Shown: positions 1 to 5,093 of the stretch, piece by piece
Position numbering within the stretch: the first letter of the stretch is position 1
Layout: every line of letters starts with the position of its first letter
Made by a program: the position numbers and the translations under genes
The notes under the pieces: model-generated
The model's input: only the letters and a program-made list of their open reading frames with translations
Databases searched by the model: none
What the model was told of the DNA's origin: nothing
DNA from: JAFGTE01 sp043800105
GTDB lineage: Bacteria > Patescibacteriota > Gracilibacteria > UM-FILTER-43-11
Assembly: GCA_043800105.1 (NCBI GenBank)
Contig: JAZDNJ010000040.1
Coordinates: 1-9,863, forward strand
Direction of reading: 5' to 3'
DNA length: 9,863 bases

Positions 1-147
1 CAGTTGGGCATGCCACTCAGCCTTCGGATTGATGAAGATGACCTAGGTGAAAACCAAGCTGAAAGACAATTCTATCTTCTGAGCATATACTGGCAGCTTC
101 TGGGGGTCACTGAAGGAGTTAGGTTCCTCAAAAGATTTTACGAATAA
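1..147 (+). CDS. 3' end of an unidentified protein gene (partial)
   Basis: Reading frame 1 is open from the first base to a TAA at 145-147 and gives the last 48 residues of a protein whose start lies outside the window. The tail begins QLGMPLSLRIDEDD and ends VRFLKRFYE. It has an acidic stretch (DEDDLGEN), then an aromatic/hydrophobic segment (FYLLSIYWQLLGV) that could be an amphipathic or buried helix. I do not recognise the family, and 48 residues are too few to assign a function. It converges on the small minus-strand ORF ending at 177, with only 29 bases between the two stops. That gap has a weak imperfect inverted repeat (CCTAG near 152 with TTAGG near 169) but no convincing terminator. 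Confidence 0.55.
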   Translation, partial: QLGMPLSLRIDEDDLGENQAERQFYLLSIYWQLLGVTEGVRFLKRFYE

Positions 148-176
148 AAACCTAGTAAAAAAATCGAGTTAGGCTA

Positions 177-392
177 CTACGCAACCTCGTCTTCTAGGTA
201 GTCGTGCATTTGTTCTGCACTCTTCGCACCTTCTGCTCGAAGCTTCTTGAGCATTTCGGCACGACTCTCTTTTGCTGTATCAACAGCTTCAACTTCATCT
301 ACAGCTGCATTTACAGCCCGCACTTCGGAAGCCTTGGGATCTTCTATTTCGATTTCGGGATAGTCCGATGGGTGTTCGTCTGTATGTGCCAT
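177..392 (-). CDS. small acidic protein of unknown function (71 aa)
   Basis: This 71-residue frame runs from an ATG at 390-392 to a TAG at 177-179. The product is strongly acidic and rich in Ala and Glu. Residues 1-25 are disordered-looking (HTDEHPSDYPEIEIEDPKAS). Residues 26-70 have helix-forming composition (EVRAVNAAVDEVEAVD, then AEMLKKLRAEGAKSAEQMHDYLEDEV). It has no Cys, signal peptide or membrane segment. No Shine-Dalgarno sequence precedes the ATG, but a plausible minus-strand promoter (TTGATT, 17 bp, TATTGT) lies 36-64 bases upstream. The biased, soluble composition makes it more likely a real gene than a chance frame. I do not recognise a family. A plus-strand frame (204-428) overlaps it and has a poor, Cys/Phe-rich composition. 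Confidence 0.55.
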   Translation of the reverse strand: MAHTDEHPSDYPEIEIEDPKASEVRAVNAAVDEVEAVDTAKESRAEMLKKLRAEGAKSAEQMHDYLEDEVA

Positions 393-427
393 ATGGTTAA
401 TAAATTATTAATCCGTTGGTGTATTTA

Positions 428-456
428 ACAATAGGACTTTTTTGTAAAAAAATCAA
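428..456 (-). promoter_or_regulatory. putative promoter of the 71-aa acidic ORF
   Basis: Read on the minus strand, TTGATT (456-451) and TATTGT (433-428) are separated by 17 bp. This would start transcription near 421 and leave about 29 bases before the ATG at 392. The region is AT-rich, so chance matches are likely. Between promoter and start codon lies a perfect palindrome with 7-bp arms (397-403 and 405-411, TTAATAA/TTATTAA), which could be an operator or simply AT-rich sequence. Confidence 0.35.
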
Positions 457-473
457 GTTTCTGCTTTATCCAA

Positions 474-501
474 TTGACTTTTTTCCTTTGCCCCTTAAAA
501 T
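474..501 (+). promoter_or_regulatory. putative promoter of the leader/tRNA-Ala transcript
   Basis: TTGACT (474-479) and TAAAAT (496-501) are separated by 16 bp, a good match to a housekeeping sigma promoter. Transcription would begin near 508 and read through the structured segment at 521-649 into tRNA-Ala at 650. It lies back to back with the minus-strand promoter of the small acidic ORF. Confidence 0.5.
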
Positions 502-520
502 AGTTCTGCCGTTGTAATAA

Positions 521-649
521 GCGGGGCCCCCGCAAAATTCAATCGCAGGAGCGAAGCGACGAGAAGGATTTTGTGGGGAGAGGAGGAGCTTACGCAAGCT
601 GGAACAGACGCCGAGGGCGTATGTGAAAGCTGGAGTGAAGTGACGACGA
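521..649 (+). other. GC-rich multi-hairpin leader upstream of tRNA-Ala
   Basis: Between an AT-rich promoter region and the tRNA lies a purine- and GC-rich segment with consecutive local inverted repeats. They are GCGGG/CCCGC (521-525 with 529-533, 3-nt loop), an 8-bp pairing of 533-540 with 566-573 enclosing TCGC/GCGA elements, AGCTT/AAGCT (587-591 with 596-600, 4-nt loop), and ACGCC/GGCGT (608-612 with 616-620, 3-nt loop). A near-direct repeat GGAGYGAAGYGACGA occurs at 548-562 and 632-646, the second copy ending just before the mature tRNA. An AGGAGG at 581-586 is not followed by a usable start codon, so the segment appears non-coding. It may be a processed 5' leader, a dispersed intergenic repeat or an unnamed small RNA. 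I cannot match it to a known RNA family. Confidence 0.45.
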
Positions 650-726
650 GGGCCGGTAGCTCAGCTGGCTAGAGCGCGGCATTCGCATTGCCGAGGTCGA
701 GGGTTCGAGTCCCTTTCGGTCCACCA
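650..726 (+). tRNA. tRNA-Ala (anticodon CGC), CCA encoded
   Basis: The 77-nt sequence folds as a complete cloverleaf. The acceptor stem is 650-656 with 716-722. The D arm is 659-662 with 672-675 around a loop containing GG. The anticodon stem is 677-681 with 689-693, with loop TTCGCAT. The variable loop has 5 nt, and the T arm is 699-703 with 711-715 around TTCGAGT. The anticodon at 684-686 is CGC, reading the Ala codon GCG. The third acceptor pair is G3:U70, the classic alanine identity element, which independently supports the assignment. The discriminator base is A and the 3' CCA is encoded at 724-726. Stems are intact, with wobble pairs at the acceptor end and one in the T stem, so it looks functional. 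Confidence 0.95.
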
Positions 727-988
727 TCATAAACATTTACATTTTATTTGAACATGTCATATTTGCACATATCCTACTGATGTCTGACATTTCATGTTCC
801 AATGCGTATCCGAATCAGTTAGTGAAGGTATATATCATTTTTTGCAATGTTGATGAGCCAGTACTATCTTTACCGTCAAAGTTACCTACACGGTAAAAAT
901 CCCAATATAAGATTTTTTAATATAGTCCAAGCTCAGCCGTCATGTCGATTTTGATCGGGAGGGGTGTGAGTATTTACTTTTAGCGGAA
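727..988 (+). other. AT-rich intergenic stretch with one inverted repeat
   Basis: No convincing gene is seen between the tRNA and the next promoter. The clearest structure is a perfect 8-bp inverted repeat, TTTACCGT (869-876) and ACGGTAAA (890-897), around a 13-nt spacer, with a T-run about 15 bases later (912-917). It could be a poor terminator for the tRNA transcript or a protein-binding site. A 38-codon ATG frame (780-896) has no ribosome binding site and unremarkable composition, so it is not called. Confidence 0.3.
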
Positions 989-1017
989 TTGACATAGGAT
1001 TGCCTTAATAGTATATT
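989..1017 (+). promoter_or_regulatory. strong sigma70-type promoter of the acidic-protein gene
   Basis: A perfect TTGACA (989-994) is followed after exactly 17 bp by TATATT (1012-1017), the closest match to consensus in the window. Transcription should begin near 1024, giving an untranslated leader of about 76 nt. The start of that leader (1026-1047) can form a hairpin: GGC, then CTCC/GGAG around a TTTTT loop, closed by GCC with one bulged base. The stem may stabilise the mRNA or regulate it. Confidence 0.75.
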
Positions 1018-1099
1018 ACACACACGGCTCTCCTTTTTGGAGGTGCCTTGAAACTTAAACAACTTACCTTAGCAACCCATAGTGTGAGGTGAAAGAACG

Positions 1100-1378
1100 A
1101 TGAGCGACGAAGAAAAGAAAGAAGGAGAAGTAGCCGCCGAGGAAGTACAAGCCGAGGCTCCTGCCGAGGCCGAAGCACCCGAGGCACCGCCCGAGGCTCC
1201 TGCCGAAGCAGAGGCACCAGCAGAAGCATCCGCCGAGGCCGAACCCGAGGCTCCTGCCGAGGCCGAAGTACCCGCCGAAGCGCCCGCGGTCGATCCCCGC
1301 AGGGCCAAAGTGCGTGCCGCCCTCGAGGGCATGGTCGACGTGCTCATCGACGAGATCCTGGCAGAGCTCGACGAGTAG
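1100..1378 (+). CDS. Ala/Glu/Pro-rich acidic low-complexity protein (92 aa)
   Basis: The frame starts at an ATG preceded by GAGGTG (1085-1090), one of the few good ribosome binding sites in this window, and sits behind a near-consensus promoter. Residues 1-18 are charged (MSDEEKKEGE). Residues 18-64 are a low-complexity Ala/Glu/Pro repeat (APAEAEAPEAPPEAPAEAEA and variants), probably an extended acidic linker. Residues 65-92 change to a compact segment (VDPRRAKVRAALEGMVDVLI) predicted to form an amphipathic helix. The repeat is visible in the DNA: a 16-bp unit (CCGAGGCTCCTGCCGA) occurs exactly at 1152-1167, 1191-1206 and 1245-1260, always in frame. The gene is more GC-rich, with more G/C-ending codons, than its surroundings. 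There is no signal peptide or membrane segment, so it should be cytoplasmic. I do not recognise the family. Strong signals at both ends suggest an abundant product. Confidence 0.7.
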   Translation: MSDEEKKEGEVAAEEVQAEAPAEAEAPEAPPEAPAEAEAPAEASAEAEPEAPAEAEVPAEAPAVDPRRAKVRAALEGMVDVLIDEILAELDE

Positions 1379-1484
1379 CACTCAAGGCGCAGAAAGGTAG
1401 GTGAAAGTCACAACAAGTTGTAAATGAGCACGCGGCTACGGCAAGCAGTAGTCCGCTGTTCTGGCAGCAAGAAGGTGGCGATCG
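1379..1484 (+). other. structured 3' untranslated region or small RNA
   Basis: The 106 bases between the acidic-protein stop and the terminator are GC-rich and contain further pairings: GCGGCTA (1432-1438) with TAGTCCGC (1449-1456, one bulged base), overlapped by an alternative GCTGT/GCAGC hairpin (1455-1459 with 1464-1468). An AGGTGAAAG at 1399-1407 repeats the ribosome-binding context of the preceding gene (1086-1094) but is followed by no well-spaced start codon. The nearest ATG (1424) gives 31 codons that run through the terminator hairpin and is not called. The segment is probably the tail of the upstream mRNA and could be released as a small RNA. Confidence 0.35.
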
Positions 1485-1517
1485 ATCTCCCCCGGCCGCA
1501 AGTCGGGGGAGATTCTT
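1485..1517 (+). terminator. strong hairpin terminator after the acidic-protein unit
   Basis: ATCTCCCCCG (1485-1494) and CGGGGGAGAT (1504-1513) form a perfect 10-bp, mostly G/C stem around a 9-nt loop, followed by TCTT and then A-rich sequence. The stem is very stable but the U-tract is short, so it may terminate less cleanly than a textbook site or protect the 3' end. The next promoter begins only about 10 bases later. Confidence 0.7.
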
Positions 1518-1524
1518 AAAAATG

Positions 1525-1553
1525 GTGACAAAAATGCGCTATTCTCCTACAAT
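1525..1553 (+). promoter_or_regulatory. promoter of the IMPase-family gene
   Basis: GTGACA (1525-1530) and TACAAT (1548-1553) are separated by 17 bp. Transcription would start near 1560, leaving only about 15 bases before the ATG at 1575 and no Shine-Dalgarno sequence. The position immediately behind the terminator supports an independent transcription start. Confidence 0.6.
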
Positions 1554-1574
1554 TACTGCAGTAAAAACTTTTTT

Positions 1575-2357
1575 ATGAATGATTTTTTAGTCTTCGCTCA
1601 AAATTTGGCAAAACGCGGCGGCGAAAAGCTGACCGAAAATTTCGGAAAGCTGAAGAGGAACAAAATACAAAGCAAAGGCGCGCACGATCTGGTCACCGTA
1701 CTGGATAAGGAAGTGGAACAAATGTACGTGAACGCCATAAAAAAACAGTTTCCCGATCACGGCATTATCGGGGAAGAAGGAAGTTCAAAAAACGAAGATG
1801 CGGAATATGTCTGGATACTGGATCCTTTGGACGGAACGCGCAATTACACCATCGAAGTCCCCTTTTACGCCACCACGATCTGTCTGCTTAAAGACAAAGA
1901 ACCCGTCGTCACGGTCATCTACGTGCCGCCTCTCGATAAGCTCTATTCGGCCGCAGCCGGTCAGGGTGCTTTTTTGAACGGTCAAAAAATCCATGTATCA
2001 AATGAAACAGAGCTTATCAAATCCTCAATTCTGTACTGCCACAGCACCGATCAGCACGGAGTTGAGGCCGCCGAAAAATACGCCGCAAAACTTAAAATGG
2101 CCGCCTTTAACGCGGACCGCTTCCGAAGCGCCGGCGCCGAGATGGGTATGGTGGCCGAAGGACTAGCCGAGGCTTATCTGCTGGACGGTCTGCCAGTCTG
2201 GGACCTGGCCGCGGGCGCTCTGCTGATCCGTGAAGCGGGCGGAAAGGCGACGGATTTCAGCGGCAGACAGTGGAAACCAGGCGACAAAAATATTCTTGTC
2301 AGCAACGGAACCGGAATTCACTGGGAAATATTAAAAATTCTGGCATCTGTGCTATAA
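1575..2357 (+). CDS. inositol monophosphatase family protein (260 aa)
   Basis: The 260-residue product has the expected length and all signature motifs of the Mg2+-dependent inositol monophosphatase fold. GEEGS at 66-70 supplies a metal-binding Glu. WILDPLDGTRNY at 80-91 is the DPxDGT motif carrying two metal-binding Asp (83 and 86) and the catalytic Thr (88). VWDLAAGALLIREAGG at 208-223 carries the last metal-binding Asp (210). Such enzymes hydrolyse phosphate monoesters in the cytoplasm. Substrates in the family include inositol phosphates, 3'-phosphoadenosine 5'-phosphate, fructose 1,6-bisphosphate and histidinol phosphate, and the motifs do not choose between them. There is no signal peptide. 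The ATG at 1575 has a very short leader and no ribosome binding site. The TAA stop lies inside the first -10 box of the following EF-P promoter. Confidence 0.9.
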   Translation: MNDFLVFAQNLAKRGGEKLTENFGKLKRNKIQSKGAHDLVTVLDKEVEQMYVNAIKKQFPDHGIIGEEGSSKNEDAEYVWILDPLDGTRNYTIEVPFYATTICLLKDKEPVVTVIYVPPLDKLYSAAAGQGAFLNGQKIHVSNETELIKSSILYCHSTDQHGVEAAEKYAAKLKMAAFNADRFRSAGAEMGMVAEGLAEAYLLDGLPVWDLAAGALLIREAGGKATDFSGRQWKPGDKNILVSNGTGIHWEILKILASVL

Positions 2358-2370
2358 TCCCTGCTATAAT
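2350..2370 (+). promoter_or_regulatory. tandem extended -10 promoters upstream of efp
   Basis: Two extended -10 boxes, TGCTATAAT, lie at 2350-2358 and 2362-2370 as part of an exact 11-bp direct repeat (TGCTATAATCC, 12-bp period). The predicted starts are near 2365 and 2377, giving leaders of about 29 and 17 nt before the ATG at 2394. No good -35 box is seen, as expected for extended -10 promoters. The first box overlaps the stop codon of the upstream phosphatase gene. Confidence 0.6.
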
Positions 2371-2393
2371 CCTCCGTGCATTATTTATTATAT

Positions 2394-2957
2394 ATGGGAA
2401 ATTTAACCGATATCCGCACCGGCACGGTCGTTAAAGTGAACGGCAACCCCTACCTGGTCGTATGGAACGAATTTAACCGCAAACAACAGCGCAAACCAGT
2501 CATGCGCACCAAACTCAGGAACCTGATCGACGGCAGCGCCCTCGATAAGACTTTTTTGGCAGGCGAATCCTTTGAATTTGCCGATATCGAAAGGCGCCGA
2601 TGTCAGTATTTGTACAGCGACGATAGCAAGGCTTATTTCATGGATGGTGAAACTTTTGAGCAGTTCGAACTGGATACGGAAAACATTGAAGATGTGCTAA
2701 AATTCCTTAAAGACGGCACGGACGTCTTTGTGACTTTTTACGAAGGAAATCCAATCGGCGTTCAGCCACCCGTAAAGGTAACCCTGACCGTTACCAACAC
2801 AGTTCCGGGTGTAAAGGGTGACACCGCCCAGGGCGGCACCAAACCGGCCACTCTGGAAACCGGCGTTACGGTACATGTTCCGCTTTTTGTGAAAGAGGGC
2901 GACAAACTGGTCGTCAATACCGAAACAGGCGAATATGACAGCCGTGCCAGTGAATAA
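2394..2957 (+). CDS. efp: translation elongation factor P (187 aa)
   Basis: EF-P binds between the P and E sites of the ribosome and promotes peptide-bond formation at proline stretches. The product has family length and the three-domain layout. The KOW-like N-domain (about 1-64) has TDIRTGTVVKVNGNPYLV. The middle OB domain has ETFEQFEL (86-93). The C-terminal OB domain has PGVKGDTAQGGTKPATLETG (138-157) and VPLFVKEGDKLVVNTETGEY. The odd point is the loop that reaches the peptidyl-transferase centre. Where E. coli has VKPGKGQA, with modified Lys34 at the tip, an ungapped alignment gives NRKQQRKP (28-35), placing Gln32 at the tip. I start at the ATG 2394. An in-frame GTG at 2376 would add six residues but lies at the predicted transcription start. 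No Shine-Dalgarno sequence is present, and no EF-P modification gene is seen in the window. Confidence 0.95.
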   Translation: MGNLTDIRTGTVVKVNGNPYLVVWNEFNRKQQRKPVMRTKLRNLIDGSALDKTFLAGESFEFADIERRRCQYLYSDDSKAYFMDGETFEQFELDTENIEDVLKFLKDGTDVFVTFYEGNPIGVQPPVKVTLTVTNTVPGVKGDTAQGGTKPATLETGVTVHVPLFVKEGDKLVVNTETGEYDSRASE

Positions 2958-2967
2958 ACAATAAATA

Positions 2968-4998
2968 ATGATCGATTTCAGGTTCATCAAAAAACTGACT
3001 ATCATAACCGTCTTTTTGTCCGGCATTGCGGTAAATTCCGCTCTGGCCGCGGAAACGCTTTATTGCGGTGACGGAATACTTAGCGCAGGTGAAGAATGTG
3101 ATGACGGTAATTTTTCCAACCGCGACGGATGCAGCAGTTACTGCGAACTGGAAGACATGACCCCTCCGGAAGTTGTTTCTGTAAGTATCCCAGATGGTCA
3201 GGCGGATGTATCCACCCTGACCGATGAGATGACAATTACTTTCAGTGAAGCTGTCGATCCGGCCAGCATTAACGGAAATAACATTGTATTTAAGCAGTTT
3301 AATCAGCCGGTCGAAATCGAGCTTGACCTCGCCGATAACCAGACTGACCTGACCGTACGTTTTTTAAGCGATCTTAAGGGTGAAAAAGACTATTCGCTTA
3401 TTGTGGAAAAAATAAAAGACGTGCCCGGCAACATCAAGCTGGATCGCTTTGTGACAAGTTTTTTTACCGGAACCTATATCGACGTCGACCCGCCCAATGT
3501 GGTGGCAAGGCCCGAAGGCGGCCTGTATCACGTTGGCCAGTCCGTTTCCCTGACCGCCTACGACGGAGAACTGACATTCAGCGATGAGTATATTGATTCC
3601 GGAGCAAAAATACACTACACCCTGGATGGCACAACGCCCACCACATACGGCAAAAAATATACTTTACCTATCAGTATAAAAACGAACTTGACCTTAAAAT
3701 ACTTCGGAATCGACGCCAAAGGGAACAAAAGTAAAGTAATAACGCAGAACTACACCTTCACTTGTCCTGAAAAGCCAAACGCGAAGAAGGTCAGCGATTA
3801 TCCTGAATGCCGGGTAAAGGAATGCGGCTACGGTTTTGTACTGAAGAGTAATGTCTGCGTTATCAACCTGGGTGGTCAGGACGACAGTAACTACAAGGCC
3901 AACGCGGCTACCGCCCCCCTGTTCGGCTCAGACACCCCCATGACGATCAGCACCAAACCGGCCCTTTATATCACTCCTGAACATAACGGTATAATCCCCC
4001 GCCCCATTCATTTTGTCGACCGTCTGGGCGGTACTGTTATCGATCTTGAACGCGATACACTTATTTCCCGCGAAGACGGCACTCCTTTTACCGGCTATCT
4101 GAGACCACCGAACAACCTGTATTCCAAGTCTTTCCCAATAAACTTCGGCTATTCTTTTAAATCCATCTTTCACCTCGAAGCGGATGACGGACAGGAACTC
4201 ATCTTCAGCCCGAAGATCAGCATTACGATCCCTTTCACTGACCGTTATAACAAAGATTCACCAATTACTGTCTTTACATTTGATCCGCTGACGGAAGAGT
4301 ACTTTGCTATGGATCCGGAACTGGTCTCGGTCAACGAAGCAGGCGATGCGGTAAGCATCGTTTCAGACACCACAGGAACTTTCTTCGTTGCCCAGCCGGG
4401 ACTCAATTACAATGCCATTGTTTTTCAGGACACCACCAGTCACTGGGCTAAAAATTATATTGAACAGCTTTACCGCTGGGGATATGTCAAAGGCCGTTCC
4501 AAAGGAGTTTTTGCTCCGGATGACATTCTGACCCGCGCCGAATTCACTAAAATAGCCCTTAGTGCCATCGGAGAAGAGGTGAATCCATTTGAGGATGTAA
4601 GCGATTCTCCTTTTTTCGACGTTCCCCTATATGCCTGGTACGCGCCATATATTAAAAGAGCCAAAGGTCTGGGATTGATCCACGGCTATCCGGATGGCTC
4701 TTTTAAACCCGACTCCCCCATAAATCGGGTGGAAGCCATAAAGATTCTTATGCAGGCCTTCCAGTTCGACCTGGAATCGGTGGGACAGCGTACCGATAAC
4801 TTTAATGACGTTCTGACCTGGGAATGGTATTTCCCCGCGGTTAATTTTGCCATCCAGCACAATCTCATCGACGGGATCCGCCTGCCAAACGGCACCATTC
4901 AGTACAATTCGTTCGGACCCGGAAAATACATGAAGCGCGGGGAAATGGCAAAACTGGCGGTAAAAGCCATCGAACTCAAAAACGGAAAAGAAAAATAG
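2968..4998 (+). CDS. secreted SLH-domain surface protein with Cys-rich and Ig-like modules (676 aa)
   Basis: This is probably a wall- or S-layer-associated protein. Residues 1-28 are a signal peptide (basic FRFIKK, hydrophobic core, ALA before the likely cleavage). Residues 33-59 form a Cys-rich module of the CGDG...GEECDDGN type with Cys at 33, 44, 55 and 59. Residues 65-170 resemble a bacterial Ig-like domain (PPEVVSVSIPDGQADV...MTITFSEAVD). Residues 183-262 resemble the chitobiase/hexosaminidase C-terminal type (IHYTLDGTTPTTYG...YFGIDAKGN). A second four-Cys cluster (266, 281, 286, 297) precedes an unassigned beta-rich region (300-480). Three SLH repeats end the protein, marked by LTRAE (521-525), INRVE (585-589) and MKRGE (655-659). 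SLH repeats bind cell-wall polymers or anchor S-layers. The gene starts 10 bases after efp without a ribosome binding site, so it is probably co-transcribed with it. Confidence 0.9.
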   Translation: MIDFRFIKKLTIITVFLSGIAVNSALAAETLYCGDGILSAGEECDDGNFSNRDGCSSYCELEDMTPPEVVSVSIPDGQADVSTLTDEMTITFSEAVDPASINGNNIVFKQFNQPVEIELDLADNQTDLTVRFLSDLKGEKDYSLIVEKIKDVPGNIKLDRFVTSFFTGTYIDVDPPNVVARPEGGLYHVGQSVSLTAYDGELTFSDEYIDSGAKIHYTLDGTTPTTYGKKYTLPISIKTNLTLKYFGIDAKGNKSKVITQNYTFTCPEKPNAKKVSDYPECRVKECGYGFVLKSNVCVINLGGQDDSNYKANAATAPLFGSDTPMTISTKPALYITPEHNGIIPRPIHFVDRLGGTVIDLERDTLISREDGTPFTGYLRPPNNLYSKSFPINFGYSFKSIFHLEADDGQELIFSPKISITIPFTDRYNKDSPITVFTFDPLTEEYFAMDPELVSVNEAGDAVSIVSDTTGTFFVAQPGLNYNAIVFQDTTSHWAKNYIEQLYRWGYVKGRSKGVFAPDDILTRAEFTKIALSAIGEEVNPFEDVSDSPFFDVPLYAWYAPYIKRAKGLGLIHGYPDGSFKPDSPINRVEAIKILMQAFQFDLESVGQRTDNFNDVLTWEWYFPAVNFAIQHNLIDGIRLPNGTIQYNSFGPGKYMKRGEMAKLAVKAIELKNGKEK

Positions 4999-5022
4999 TA
5001 AGTCAGTTTTTGGCTTAAACTT

Positions 5023-5060
5023 AAATAAAACCACTGCCTGCCGGCAGGCAGGCTTTATTT
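5023..5060 (+). terminator. palindromic terminator after the SLH gene
   Basis: A perfect 18-bp palindrome (5034-5051, CTGCCTGCC/GGCAGGCAG) is extended outward by AAATAAA (5023-5029) pairing with TTTATTT (5054-5060) across a small internal loop. The outer arm supplies A-rich sequence on one side and a U-rich tract on the other, so it may work in both directions. A further T-run follows at 5067-5072. The CCTGCCGGCAGG core resembles a GC-rich palindrome that I recall as dispersed in many CPR genomes, so it may also be a repeat element. Copy number cannot be seen from this window. Confidence 0.75.
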
Positions 5061-5073
5061 TCAGCCTTTTTTG

Positions 5074-5082
5074 TGCTATAAT
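5074..5082 (+). promoter_or_regulatory. extended -10 promoter of the PrgI-family gene
   Basis: TGCTATAAT (5074-5082) is identical to the two boxes before efp. Transcription is predicted near 5089, about 5 bases before the ATG at 5094, so the mRNA would be effectively leaderless. The site begins immediately after the T-run of the preceding terminator. Confidence 0.6.
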
Positions 5083-5093
5083 ATATAGATTAA

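Noticed and set aside
204..428. 74-codon plus-strand frame opposite the 71-aa acidic ORF
   Set aside because: Cys/Phe-rich composition is typical of an antisense reading, and the minus-strand frame has the more protein-like sequence.
780..896. 38-codon ATG frame between the tRNA and the next promoter
   Set aside because: It has no ribosome binding site or promoter of its own, and its composition is typical of translated AT-rich non-coding DNA.
1069..1381. Two minus-strand frames rich in Gly/Leu or Ser/Ala opposite the acidic-protein gene
   Set aside because: They are antisense readings of the repetitive GCC/GAG codons. The plus strand has the promoter, ribosome binding site and terminator.
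1424..1519. 31-codon ATG frame after the acidic-protein gene
   Set aside because: The nearest AGGTG is about 20 bases upstream, too far, and the frame runs through the terminator stem.
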